Source of the DNA: Prevotellaceae bacterium UBA4372
Lineage (GTDB): Bacteria > Bacteroidota > Bacteroidia > Bacteroidales > Bacteroidaceae
NCBI GenBank assembly: GCA_002391275.1
Contig: DGSC01000016.1
Span: 1 to 38,564 of the forward strand
Direction of reading: 5' to 3'
DNA length: 38,564 nucleotides
The translations under genes and the position numbers were made by a program. The notes below the pieces were generated by a model that saw nothing but the letters and a program-made list of their open reading frames with translations, was not told where the DNA came from and ran no database searches. Numbering within the stretch: the stretch's first letter is position 1; every line of letters begins with the position of its first letter. This document shows positions 9,301 to 17,296 of the stretch, piece after piece.

Positions 9301-9482
9301 TGTGGCCGCTGTGGTGTCACCTGTTGCATGGGCACTGCTCGCTGCTCCTTGCTCTTGTCGTCCTGTGCAAAGGACGTCGTGGCGCTGAAGAGCACAGCTG
9401 CAACGAAAACAGCATAGCACTGAAAACGCCGCCACGGGAACATAGTGGAGCCTGATATCTTAATTTCTTTGGAGATTTTCAT
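6306..9482 (-). CDS. SusC/RagA-family TonB-linked outer-membrane transporter
   Basis: A 1058-residue TonB-dependent importer. After a signal peptide ending SFAQ (about residue 40) comes a carboxypeptidase-regulatory-like domain (IVQGTVKDSHGETLPMASVRV, about 68-145). The plug follows, with EEVVVTGLFDYK and ILKDGAAKAIYGSKASNGVI, which is the SusC plug signature. A 22-strand-type barrel then runs to the terminal VTATF. Length is normal for the family. It is the first gene of a five-gene unit and has a near-consensus Bacteroidota promoter at 9541-9509. The partners DUF4843, PKD-like and thioredoxin-fold form a recurrent set whose substrate is not settled. There is no adjacent sigma/anti-sigma or HTCS regulator in the window. 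Confidence 0.95.
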   Translation of the reverse strand: MKISKEIKISGSTMFPWRRFQCYAVFVAAVLFSATTSFAQDDKSKEQRAVPMQQVTPQRPQGQLPAGELIVQGTVKDSHGETLPMASVRVRETKAGAVADADGNFVIGVPRGQAVTLDFSYAGMKPTSKKYDGKRNYTKEIIVLQESGDMEEVVVTGLFDYKSSTFTGSAVSYSQEDLKLVGNSNVLKIIQSLDPSFIVDMNNINGSNPNYMSDITIRGKASFGGLQGEYSGNPNAPLFILDGFEATQQQIFDLDMNRIKSVTILKDGAAKAIYGSKASNGVIVVETILPEAGRLRITYTGDVNMELPDLTTYDLCNAEEKLRVEQNAGRYTSASPYYQALLDEQYNAIAANIARGVDTYWLSQPLRSGVGNKHTAYVEGGTEEMRYAANLMYNNVAGVMKESGRKTLQGNINLSYRYKQWMFRNSLSVTGNNADDSPYGSFSDYVTVNPYFTSTDAFGNVQKVLGTYTSPGANGSTTTYYNPLYNATLGTKNFSKYTEVVENFYLEYRPIDDLRFTARLGYTHQNNKREDFYPGDHTRFNDWTGDRYFQRGSYAITNGETNSLSVDLTGNYSHTWDKHLLLANAAYSMQSTSSNSEGMTAWGFLNNHVDYITFAKQYAEGGKPSGAESRTRSLGITGAANYSYDERYLFDVSLRFNGSSVFGSDNRWGTFWSAGAGWNLHKEHFMRDATWLNLCKFRVTYGLTGNQNFSPYQAKATYKFYDNIIYDNISGAYLMGMPNPNLKWQQTGDFTVGLDLGLWKRLNLRFDYYDSRTRDALIAMSIPTSTGFTSYMENLGNVQNRGIEATANWRFYQSGQSYMSLTGSIAHNVNKVTKISDALSTFNREQDAENTTSPIIRYEEGQSMSVIWAVKSLGIDPATGREMFVKKDGTTTYDYTTDDYIIGGDSNPKVHGTLGFNGEVKGIGLSLLLSYQMGGDYYNQTLVDRVENVNIAGNVDRRVFSDTWSQPGDVALYKHISATPTTTYASTRFIQRNNMLDLTTLSAYYDFKYCSWLQRIKLERLRVTAYMNDVFHLSTIRAERGLSYPYARTFSLAVTATF

Positions 9483-9508
9483 TCAGTCATTTTTTACGAT
9501 TCACGAGT

Positions 9509-9541
9509 CAAAAATACACATTAATTTAATTTATTAGCAAA
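9509..9541 (-). promoter_or_regulatory. Bacteroidota promoter of the susC operon
   Basis: On the minus strand TTTG (9541-9538), 21 nt, then TATTTTTG (9516-9509) matches TTTG-N19-21-TAnnTTTG. It lies 27 nt before the SusC start. Confidence 0.75.
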
Positions 9542-9630
9542 AAATGCCATGTTTTTGACCAAGAACCCACTACTTTTCTATACTTGAATCAATTGTTACT
9601 GCAAAATTACTGATTCAGGGGCGTGAAAAA

Positions 9631-9728
9631 ATGCGCCTAAGAGAATAGCCCGATGCGCCTAAGAGAATTGCCCGATGCACTTAAGAGAATAGCCCGATGC
9701 ACCTAAGAGAATTGCCCGATGCACCTAA
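9631..9728. repeat. 22-bp tandem array in the susC/GH97 divergent region
   Basis: Four full copies of ATGCrCyTAAGAGAATwGCC plus CG at 9631, 9653, 9675 and 9697, and a 10-nt partial copy at 9719. Copies alternate AATAGCC and AATTGCC, giving a 44-bp higher-order period. It occupies the middle of the 369-bp gap between two divergent promoters. Confidence 0.9.
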
Positions 9729-9789
9729 CCACATTTTTTCGTTTCCTTGGCGCAATAGAAAATTTATGCCGATGAAAATAGCTTTTTAG

Positions 9790-9820
9790 CTTGTGGTATA
9801 ATATTTATATGCTAACTTTG
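9790..9820 (+). promoter_or_regulatory. Promoter of the GH97 fusion gene
   Basis: CTTG at 9790-9793, 19 nt, then TAACTTTG at 9813-9820. The -7 box is a perfect TAnnTTTG; the -33 box has one mismatch. The start codon is 31 nt downstream. Confidence 0.7.
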
Positions 9821-9851
9821 TCGGCAGAAAACAGCAAAAAATGATTTTTCT

Positions 9852-12800
9852 ATGAAACGACTTTTCTCTGGCCTCCTTGTGGCCATGTTGGCCGTAGCGG
9901 TAGGCGCAACGGAATTTCCTGGCAAACAAATCTTTATTCCAAGGGAACTGCGCAGCAACAATTTCGAGAGCGACACAGCCCAGTGGAGCTATTCGCGTAT
10001 GAGGCTCACCCCTAACTTTGCCATCTTCTGGCAGCGTGGTTTCGGTGCTGACCTCAGCAATCCACCCCAGCTCGATGGCCATCCTATGCGCGTAGACCTC
10101 GACAATCTGGCCGAGCGGCTGGAGTCGTTCTATGCTTTCTTCCGCGACTCGCTGAAATTCATTCATGCGGGTTCCAATGCCGACCGCTATCGTATGATGG
10201 TCATGCTCAACTATTCGCTCGACGGCACTGCCTACGGCGGCGACTACGACGAGGTGATCGGAGCCTTCTGGGTAGCGCCAAACCGCATTCAGGACCGCCG
10301 CCTCAACTGCGTCGCCCACGAGCTTGGGCACAGCTTCCAGATGCAAGTCCATTGCGACCGCCGTGCCCGTGCGGGACTCCTCCCTGACACTGAGCGCCAG
10401 GCCTCGGATGCCCAATCGCAGTTTATCGATACGCAGGACGACCAACACGAGGACGTCCCCCGCTGGTTCGGCGGCGGCTTCTTCGAGATGACCTCGCAAT
10501 GGATGCTCTGGCACGTCAATCCCGATTGGATCAAGGACGAGCTTTTCCATTGGCAAGCCTATCAGCGTCAGCCGCATAAGGCGCTCTTCTCGTGGGAAAA
10601 CGTCTACCATACGCCCTACGTACTTGAGTGGTGGAGCCAGCAACGCGGTCTCGACATCATGGCGCGCATCTATGAGACGGCTGAGAACCCCGAAGACCCT
10701 GCCGACGCTTACATGCGCCTGACGGGACTGAACGTAGGGCAGTTCAACGATGAGCTCTTCGAAGCCCACCGCCACACCGTCTTCCTCGACTTCCATCACG
10801 CCTATGCCAACACGCGTCCCTTTGCAGGCAACTGGCCGCAACTTGCTGAGTCCGGAGCCCCCGAGGCTGGCGGTTTCGATGCCCGCCGAATGCCAACTCC
10901 TGTCCGTGGCGAGCGCATCGACGTCGATTTCGCCGGTCGTCAGACGCTCCCGACCGATGGCTGGCGCTATGGCTTTGTGGCGCAAATGACGGATGGCACT
11001 TGTGTCTACTCGCCTATGCAGAAAGCGGTTAAGGGACGAGCTTCATTTACAGCTCCACGCGACCGCGACGTGCGCGAACTCTATTTCATTGTCATGGGTG
11101 CCCCGACGAAGCGGCATGAAGAGGGCGCACAAGGTGGACCTCGGCGCGGACGACGCGGTGAACAGCAGCCAGACAATCTGCCGCGTACCATCAACGACAC
11201 CTTCCCCTACGAGATGACCGTTACGGCCTCCGAGCATTTCACCTCGCCCAACGGACGCCTCACGGCTGAGGTCTCGCTCAACGGAACACAACCTGGCGTG
11301 CGACTGCAGCTCGACGGACGCCAGCTCTGCTTTGCCGGAGGGGCGCTCTCGACCAACGCCAAGACCGGAACCGACCGCCTGCGCCTGCTCAGCACCGAGA
11401 CGCGCCACGAACACATCGACGCCTTCGCCTATCGTCAGCGCGAGATAGACGTCACCTACAACGTTCGTACCTATCGCCTCAACGACTGCTTCAACATCGA
11501 ATACCGCCTCTACGACGAAGGCTTTGCCTATCGCTTCATTCAGACTGCCAAGCGGCCGCTGACGATAAGCGGCGAGAACTTCGGTATAACCCCTGAAGGC
11601 GATCCCACGACTTATCTCGCCTACACTACCAATGCCAATAAGCCGGAAGCCATGGCGTTCCAGAACATCTACACGGTCGACACCCTCTCGCAACTGTCCC
11701 GCCAATGGGCCTTCCTGCCCATCACCCTCGACCTGAAAGAGGCCAAGGTCACCGTCACCGAGGCTGACCTCGAAGCCTATCCTGGTATGTTCCTGCAACC
11801 CGAAGGCAACAGCCTCCAAGGCAAGTTTGCCCACTATCCCCGCCGCATGGAGTACTATCGCTATCGTGGAATGTCGCATGTTGCTGAGACGGAGGATTTC
11901 ATCGCCAAGACCAGCGGCCGACGCACCTTCCCCTGGCGCGTCTTCGCCGTCACGACCGACGACCGTCAGATGCCCGTCAACAACCTCGTCTACGCACTTG
12001 CGTCGCCCAACCGCATTGGCGACACCTCATGGATTCACGGCGGCAAGAGCGCATGGGACTGGTGGAACGACTGGGAATTGCGAGGTGTGTCGTTCAAGGC
12101 AGGCATCAATCAGGATACGTACAAATATTACATCGACTTCGCACACCGCTTTGGGCTTCAGTATGTTATCCTCGATGAAGGCTGGTACGACTCGGCGAAG
12201 GGCGACATCATGAATGCCATCCCCGGCATCGACGTGCAGGAACTGGTCAACTACGGACGTGAAAAAGGCGTGGATGTTATCTTATGGACGGTGTTCAACG
12301 TCCTTGACGAGCATCTCGAAGAGGCGTGCAGGAAATATGCAGGGATGGGCGTCAAGGGCTTCAAGGTCGACTTCCTCGACCGCGACGACCAGACCGCAGT
12401 GGAGATGGCCTATCGCATCGCTGAAGCCTGCGCCCGCCACCACCTCGTGCTCGACTATCACGGTTTCTACAAACCTACAGGTCTGAACCGGACGTTCCCC
12501 AACGTCATCAACTTCGAAAGCGTGTTTGGCATGGAGGAAGTGAAATGGAACGCCGACAAGAAGGACATGCCGCAGTACGACGTCACCTTCCCCTTCATAC
12601 GCGGCATGGCTGGACCTGTCGACTATACGCCCGGCGCCATGCGCAACGCGCAATTGAAGGATTTCAAAGATATCTATTCCCATCCGATGTCGATGGGCAC
12701 GCGATGCCATCAGTTGGCCACTTATGTGGTTCACGATTCGCCCCTCACTATGCTGGCTGACGCCGCTACGCGCTACGAAGCTGAGCCAGATTACACCCGC

Positions 12801-13136
12801 TTCCTCGCCTCAATACCCAATGACGTCGACGAGACGCGCGTGCTGCTCGGCAAGCTCGGCGAGTACATCGTAGTAGCCCGTCACGCCGGCAACTCATGGT
12901 GGATAGGCGGACAGACCAACTGGCAGGCACGCAAGCTGCAACTTCCCGACCTCTTTGAAGCCCTCGGGCTCGACCGCAACAGCGAGCAACGAGCTGTCCT
13001 CTACGCCGACGGACCTAATGCCGGAAACTTTGCCGAGGACTATTCCGTCAAAGAGTTCCTGCTTGACAGCCGCAAGCCGGTTGCCGTCGAGATGGCTCAG
13101 GGCGGAGGCTTCGTGCTGAGAATTAGTTCCAAATAG
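9852..13136 (+). CDS. Secreted HEXXH metalloprotease-like / GH97 glycosidase fusion
   Basis: A 1094-residue protein with a signal peptide (cleavage near residue 20). Residues about 25-330 hold HELGH at 156-160 and a possible third zinc ligand Glu212 in GGGFFEMTSQ, as in gluzincin-type or DUF6055-like domains. From about 455 it is a GH97 protein: an N-terminal beta-sandwich to about 700, a (beta/alpha)8 domain (WDWWNDWELRG, YVILDEGWYD) and a C-terminal beta domain. The KVDF motif places an Asp (840) where retaining GH97 alpha-galactosidases have their nucleophile; inverting SusB-type enzymes lack it. Glu889 (NFESVFG) is a candidate acid/base. Most GH97 proteins are about 650-700 residues, so the N-terminal half is an addition. 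It has its own promoter and terminator. The GH97 part is confident; protease activity is inferred. Confidence 0.85.
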   Translation: MKRLFSGLLVAMLAVAVGATEFPGKQIFIPRELRSNNFESDTAQWSYSRMRLTPNFAIFWQRGFGADLSNPPQLDGHPMRVDLDNLAERLESFYAFFRDSLKFIHAGSNADRYRMMVMLNYSLDGTAYGGDYDEVIGAFWVAPNRIQDRRLNCVAHELGHSFQMQVHCDRRARAGLLPDTERQASDAQSQFIDTQDDQHEDVPRWFGGGFFEMTSQWMLWHVNPDWIKDELFHWQAYQRQPHKALFSWENVYHTPYVLEWWSQQRGLDIMARIYETAENPEDPADAYMRLTGLNVGQFNDELFEAHRHTVFLDFHHAYANTRPFAGNWPQLAESGAPEAGGFDARRMPTPVRGERIDVDFAGRQTLPTDGWRYGFVAQMTDGTCVYSPMQKAVKGRASFTAPRDRDVRELYFIVMGAPTKRHEEGAQGGPRRGRRGEQQPDNLPRTINDTFPYEMTVTASEHFTSPNGRLTAEVSLNGTQPGVRLQLDGRQLCFAGGALSTNAKTGTDRLRLLSTETRHEHIDAFAYRQREIDVTYNVRTYRLNDCFNIEYRLYDEGFAYRFIQTAKRPLTISGENFGITPEGDPTTYLAYTTNANKPEAMAFQNIYTVDTLSQLSRQWAFLPITLDLKEAKVTVTEADLEAYPGMFLQPEGNSLQGKFAHYPRRMEYYRYRGMSHVAETEDFIAKTSGRRTFPWRVFAVTTDDRQMPVNNLVYALASPNRIGDTSWIHGGKSAWDWWNDWELRGVSFKAGINQDTYKYYIDFAHRFGLQYVILDEGWYDSAKGDIMNAIPGIDVQELVNYGREKGVDVILWTVFNVLDEHLEEACRKYAGMGVKGFKVDFLDRDDQTAVEMAYRIAEACARHHLVLDYHGFYKPTGLNRTFPNVINFESVFGMEEVKWNADKKDMPQYDVTFPFIRGMAGPVDYTPGAMRNAQLKDFKDIYSHPMSMGTRCHQLATYVVHDSPLTMLADAATRYEAEPDYTRFLASIPNDVDETRVLLGKLGEYIVVARHAGNSWWIGGQTNWQARKLQLPDLFEALGLDRNSEQRAVLYADGPNAGNFAEDYSVKEFLLDSRKPVAVEMAQGGGFVLRISSK

Positions 13137-13154
13137 TAGTCCAATACAAAAAAA

Positions 13155-13193
13155 AGTCCTAAGCATCCGTCTGGATTCTTAGGGCTTTTTTTT
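13155..13193 (+). terminator. Rho-independent terminator of the GH97 fusion gene
   Basis: AGTCCTAAG pairs with CTTAGGGCT, with inner ATCC/GGAT and loop GTCT, followed by eight T residues. It isolates this gene from the nan operon. Confidence 0.9.
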
Positions 13194-13217
13194 CGTGAAA
13201 AATATTGTTCTTAAAAA

Positions 13218-13248
13218 TTTGCGCCTTGATATATAATTGCTAACTTTG
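13218..13248 (+). promoter_or_regulatory. Promoter of the sialic-acid (nan) operon
   Basis: TTTG at 13218-13221, 19 nt, TAACTTTG at 13241-13248: a full match to the Bacteroidota consensus. It lies 51 nt before the NanA start. Because it overlaps the upstream in-frame codons, it supports starting NanA at 13300. Confidence 0.85.
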
Positions 13249-13299
13249 CCCCGAAATAAATCTTTTTGCAAAACTAACAATTATCATTACCAAAGAAAT

Positions 13300-14220
13300 A
13301 TGGAAAAAATCAAAGGTCTTATCGACGCCCCGTTCACTCCGATGTATGCCAACGGCGACATCAATCTGTCCATCATCCCTGAATATGCTGCTCTTTTGCA
13401 TCGCAACGGCCTGAAGGGAGTCTTCATCAACGGTTCCAGTGGCGAGGGCTATATGCTCACCGAGGACGAGCGCAAGCAGATTGCCGAGGCTTGGATGGCT
13501 GCCACCAAGGATTTCGAGGACTTCAAGGTCATCGTACATGTGGGCAGCACCTGTGTCCGTAGTTCAAAGAACCTTGCCGAGCATGTTCAGGCAATCGGTG
13601 CCTTCGGCATCGGAGCCATGGCTCCTCCCTTCCCCAAGGTCGGTCGTATCGAAGAGCTCGTCAAGTACTGCGAGGAGATAGCCTGTGGCGCTCCCGACCT
13701 GCCCTTCTACTTCTACCATATCCCTGCCTTCAACGGCGCCTTCCTCTCGATGTACGACTTCCTGCAGGCCGTCGATGGTCGCATCCCCAACTTTGCCGGC
13801 ATCAAGTACACCTTCGAGAGCCTTTATGAGTACAACCGCTGCCGCCGCTACAAGGACGGCAAGTTCGATATGCTCCACGGCCAGGACGAGACCATCCTGC
13901 CCTGTCTGGCTATGGGCGGTGCTCAAGGTGGCATCGGTGGCACGACCAACTATAATGGCCGTTGCCTCGTAGGTATTCAGGAGGCATGGGCTGCCGGCGA
14001 CATCGAGAAGGCACGTGCCCTGCAGAACTACGCTCAGGACGTCATCGACGTCATCTGCCACTTCCGCGGCAACATCGTCGGCGGCAAGCGCATCATGAAG
14101 CTTATCGGCCTCGACCTCGGCCCCAACCGCACACCGTTCCAGAACGTCACCGACGAGGAGGAAGTGCAGCTGCGCAAGGAACTCGAAGCCATCGACTTCT
14201 TTAATCATTGCAATAAGTAG
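13300..14220 (+). CDS. nanA: N-acetylneuraminate lyase
   Basis: Splits N-acetylneuraminate into N-acetylmannosamine and pyruvate, the first cytoplasmic step of sialic-acid use. 306 residues, the usual length. The dihydrodipicolinate-synthase fold is clear: the NGSSGEG pyruvate-binding loop near residue 45, Tyr139 in YHIPA, and Schiff-base Lys169 in GIKYTFESLYEY. The last motif fits NanA better than DapA. The start at 13300 (MEKIKGLID) lies downstream of the promoter. It is the first gene of nanA - symporter - epimerase, which together would import sialic acid and convert it to N-acetylglucosamine. No sialidase is present in this window. Confidence 0.93.
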   Translation: MEKIKGLIDAPFTPMYANGDINLSIIPEYAALLHRNGLKGVFINGSSGEGYMLTEDERKQIAEAWMAATKDFEDFKVIVHVGSTCVRSSKNLAEHVQAIGAFGIGAMAPPFPKVGRIEELVKYCEEIACGAPDLPFYFYHIPAFNGAFLSMYDFLQAVDGRIPNFAGIKYTFESLYEYNRCRRYKDGKFDMLHGQDETILPCLAMGGAQGGIGGTTNYNGRCLVGIQEAWAAGDIEKARALQNYAQDVIDVICHFRGNIVGGKRIMKLIGLDLGPNRTPFQNVTDEEEVQLRKELEAIDFFNHCNK

Positions 14221-14388
14221 AAGACTCTCCCCCCGCCCTCCCTGTAAGGGAGGGTGTGGTTTCTTTTCAAGAATAGTAAACTCATAAATGACAATGGAAG
14301 CTATTAATAAATTCCTTTTACTGTTTACCATACTCACTGCGCAGGTATTTGCTCCCTCCCTAACAGGGAGGGCGGGGGGAGAGTCTTC
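14221..14388. repeat. Inverted-repeat element across the symporter start
   Basis: AAGACTCTCCCCCCGCCCTC at 14221-14240, continuing to about 14258, is the near-perfect reverse complement of 14351-14388. Each arm contains a smaller CCCTCCCT/AGGGAGGG palindrome. The spacer of about 95 bp holds the symporter start codon. The right arm encodes APSLTGRAGGESS within its N-terminal region. Confidence 0.85.
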
Positions 14389-17284
14389 CCTTTCCGCACA
14401 AAATGCTGCCTCATGCCCTAAGATAGAAGGTCAGGGGGAAGGGGCTCCGTCCACTCACCGCTTTAATACAGTCTCTTTCACAACCGCTCCGGCACTCTCT
14501 GCTTTCGGCGGACAGGGTGTCAGCGGAGCATTCGCTGGCACAACTGGCGAATATGTACTTGTGGCTGGTGGTTGCAACTTTCCCGACACGCCAGCGGCTG
14601 ATGGCGGTCAGAAAGTCTTCTACACTGATGTTTACGCCATCCCGCTATCATGCCTTGGGGCCACAGATAATCCACGCTCAGGGGACTGGCAACGTGTAGG
14701 TTTTCTGCCTTGTGCTCTTGCCTATGGCGCCAGCGTCACCACTCCCGAAGGTATTGTCTGTTTGGGCGGTACTGCCGACGGACAGAAAAGTGAGGACTTT
14801 GCCACGTTGCTCTCATTAGGGAAAGACGGAGCACTACAGGCTCAGGACATCCCCCTGCTGCCCGTTGCCCTCGACAACTTCGCAGCGGCCTATGGCGACG
14901 GTTATATTTACGTGGCTGGAGGTCAGCACAACGGTATTCCCAATCGCAAGGCCTTCCGCTTGAAGTGGCCCCTCGGTGCTGCTTGGGAAGAGCTGCCCGA
15001 CATGCCCGGTCCTGTCCGTGTTCAACCTGCTGCAGCTGTGCAGAAAGGTGCCATCGGCTCCAACTTCTATCTCCTCGGTGGCTACGATCCTCGCTACGGC
15101 AAGGCTGTCGCCAACGGTGTCTACTACGATCCAAGGAAGAAGGAGTGGTTTGCAACATCTTTGATGCAGGCTAACCAAAAGACCCCTTCCCCGCTTCCCC
15201 TCAAGAGGGAGGGTGGTCACCTTTCAAGCATTGATGGCAATGAGCAAAACATTCCACTCTCCCCCTTTGAGGGGGAGCGGGGTGGGGGTCTGGAGCCTTT
15301 AGAGGGGCTTGCCCTCGTTGGCGCCTCGGCCATCCCCTCCGGCGCAGCCCACATCCTCTGCTTTGGTGGTGTCAACAAAGATATCTTCGAAGCAGCTCTT
15401 GAGCGTAATATGCTGATTGCCGACACGGCAACCACGGCCGACCGCCTTGCAGCCCTGCGTGAGGAAGCTCATGCTTATATGACCCAAGAGCCGGCTTGGT
15501 ATCAGTTCCGCCGCTCGATCCTCGTCTATCACACCGTCACCGACTCGTGGGCCGAAGTCTTTGATTCGCCCCTCATCGCCCGTGCCGGTGCTGCCGTATT
15601 GGCCGTTCCGTCTGAGACGGGTGCCCTCTCTGCCCTCGTCATCGGCGGCGAGGAGAAACCCGGCGTGCGCTCGTCCGACGTCACACGTGTCGACATCGGT
15701 TACACGGCCCATTTCGGATGGCTCAACTGGACCGTCCTTATCCTCTACCTCCTTGGCATGGTCTATCTCGGCTACTACTTCATGCGCCGTGCCTCCAACT
15801 CCACCGAGGACTTCTTCAAAGGCGGCGGTCGCATCCCCTGGTGGGCAGCCGGCATCAGCATCTTCGCCACGATGCTTTCGGCCATCACCTACATGAGCAT
15901 CCCTGCCAAAGCTTATGCCACCGACTGGACCTACTATCCGATGCAGATCTGCATCCTCTTGATCTCGTTCCCCGTCATCAAGTACTACCTGCCTTTCTTC
16001 CGCCGCCTGAATGTCACCACGGCCTACGAGTACCTTGAACGCCGTTTCAACAGCGCCACGCGCCTGATGGCCAGCATCCTGTTCATCGTCTTCATGGTGG
16101 CTCGAACGGCCCTCGTGCTCTTCCTGCCGTCGCTGGCCATGACCGCTGTCACGGGTATTAATATATATATATGTATAGCGCTGATGGCCCTCATCACCAT
16201 CCTCTACTGCACGATGGGTGGTGTCGAAGCCGTCGTGTGGGGCGATGTCATCCAGGGCATCATCCTCGTCGGCGGTGCCATCCTTGCTGCCGTATATCTT
16301 ATCGTGAATACGGGTGACAACGGTGCTTCGGACTTCTGGCAGATAGCCACCGACAACGACAAGTTCCGCCTCTTCCTCTTCGACCCCGATCATCCGTTCG
16401 ACTTCGTCAACGCCACGTGGTGGGTGGTCATCCTCGGTGGCCTTGCCAACAACCTCATCTCCTACACCAGCGACCAGACCGTCATCCAGCGCTACCTGAC
16501 GACCTCCGATGAGAAGAGCGCAGCGCGCGGCATCCTCACCAACGGTCTGATGTCCGTCGTGGTGACCATCGCTTTCTTCACCATCGGCACAGGCCTTTAC
16601 ACCTTCTTCAAGACGCATCCTGCCGAGCTCGACATCACCATGGCCAAGGGCGATGCCATCTTCCCCTTCTTCATGATGAGTCAGTTGCCCGCCGGTCTCG
16701 CCGGCCTCCTCATTGCTGCCGTCTTTGCTGCCACTATGAGCACCATCGCCAGCAATATCAACTCCATCTCCACGGCTTTCACGGTGGATTTGTGGGGAAA
16801 AGCCCACCCCCAACCCCTCCCCAAGGGAGGGGAGTCCCAAGAGGGTGCCGGCATAGCTTCCAGCGGGAATGAGTCCCCCTCCCTTGAGGAGGGGGTGAGC
16901 CAGGCCTCCACAGTCCGTGTCGCCCGAATCGCAGGTATCTGTGCCGGTCTCCTTGGCATGGCCATCGCCTGGCTCATGGCCACGGTCGACATCCAGTCGC
17001 TGCTCGACTACTTCAACACCATCCTCGGTCTGCTGAGCGGTGCCATCGGTGGCTTGTTCCTCATGGGCATCTTCTTCCCGCGCATCGGTTCCCCGGCTGC
17101 CATCATAGGTTTCCTCTGCGGCACGGCTACGGTGCTCTACATGAATTTCTACACCAATGCCAACTTCCTCCTCTTCGGCTTCGTCTCGATGCTTGTCAGC
17201 GTCCTCGTCGCCCTCATTCTGAGTATCTTCATGCCTCAGACCAAGGAGCAGCCGGGCCTCACGTGGAAGACATTAAATAAATAG
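14288..17284 (+). CDS. Kelch mutarotase-like / sodium:solute symporter fusion, sialic acid uptake
   Basis: A 998-residue fusion. A signal-like N-terminus is followed by a periplasmic kelch propeller (about 45-470: VLVAGGCNFPDT, YVAGGQHNG, YLLGGYDPRYG, LCFGGVNKD), as in NanM-type sialate mutarotases. From about 480 it is an SSS-family sodium symporter with about 13 helices (FFKGGGRIPWWAAGISIFAT, YEYLERRF, GGVEAVVWGDVIQG). It would convert sialic acid anomers in the periplasm and import the sugar with Na+. Three repeat-derived stretches interrupt it: residues about 22-34, about 298-336 inside the propeller, and about 838-873 in a polar loop after FTVDLWGK. All are in frame and should be tolerated. 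Starts at 14288 and 14294 are both possible. Confidence 0.9.
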   Translation: MTMEAINKFLLLFTILTAQVFAPSLTGRAGGESSLSAQNAASCPKIEGQGEGAPSTHRFNTVSFTTAPALSAFGGQGVSGAFAGTTGEYVLVAGGCNFPDTPAADGGQKVFYTDVYAIPLSCLGATDNPRSGDWQRVGFLPCALAYGASVTTPEGIVCLGGTADGQKSEDFATLLSLGKDGALQAQDIPLLPVALDNFAAAYGDGYIYVAGGQHNGIPNRKAFRLKWPLGAAWEELPDMPGPVRVQPAAAVQKGAIGSNFYLLGGYDPRYGKAVANGVYYDPRKKEWFATSLMQANQKTPSPLPLKREGGHLSSIDGNEQNIPLSPFEGERGGGLEPLEGLALVGASAIPSGAAHILCFGGVNKDIFEAALERNMLIADTATTADRLAALREEAHAYMTQEPAWYQFRRSILVYHTVTDSWAEVFDSPLIARAGAAVLAVPSETGALSALVIGGEEKPGVRSSDVTRVDIGYTAHFGWLNWTVLILYLLGMVYLGYYFMRRASNSTEDFFKGGGRIPWWAAGISIFATMLSAITYMSIPAKAYATDWTYYPMQICILLISFPVIKYYLPFFRRLNVTTAYEYLERRFNSATRLMASILFIVFMVARTALVLFLPSLAMTAVTGINIYICIALMALITILYCTMGGVEAVVWGDVIQGIILVGGAILAAVYLIVNTGDNGASDFWQIATDNDKFRLFLFDPDHPFDFVNATWWVVILGGLANNLISYTSDQTVIQRYLTTSDEKSAARGILTNGLMSVVVTIAFFTIGTGLYTFFKTHPAELDITMAKGDAIFPFFMMSQLPAGLAGLLIAAVFAATMSTIASNINSISTAFTVDLWGKAHPQPLPKGGESQEGAGIASSGNESPSLEEGVSQASTVRVARIAGICAGLLGMAIAWLMATVDIQSLLDYFNTILGLLSGAIGGLFLMGIFFPRIGSPAAIIGFLCGTATVLYMNFYTNANFLLFGFVSMLVSVLVALILSIFMPQTKEQPGLTWKTLNK
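15184..15291. repeat. Diverged in-frame palindromic element in the kelch domain
   Basis: Two arms (15184-15213 and 15258-15291), each a CCCCTCAAGAGGGAGG or CCCCTTTGAGGGGGAG palindrome, surround a 44-bp spacer. The encoded peptide (SPLPLKREGGH ... PLSPFEGERGGGLEP) matches no kelch sequence and resembles the peptides in the epimerase. Confidence 0.75.
16801..16905. repeat. In-frame palindromic element in the symporter domain
   Basis: It begins AGCCCACCCCCAACCCCTCC, runs through CAAGGGAGGGG, a spacer with GGCATAGCTTCCAGCGG, and CCCTCCCTTGAGGAGGGGG. It encodes AHPQPLPKGGESQ ... NESPSLEEGV. The right end is slightly degraded compared with the epimerase copies. Confidence 0.85.
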
Positions 17285-17296
17285 AGAACTTTTCTT

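Noticed and set aside
9631..9728. 22-bp array considered as a CRISPR array
   Set aside because: Copies are directly adjacent without spacers and no cas genes are present in the window.
9786..10985. A 399-codon open frame on the minus strand opposite the GH97 fusion gene
   Set aside because: It mirrors the codon bias of the real gene, has no recognisable domain, and overlaps the plus-strand promoter. The same holds for the long antisense frames opposite the symporter (15299-16840), SusD and SusC.
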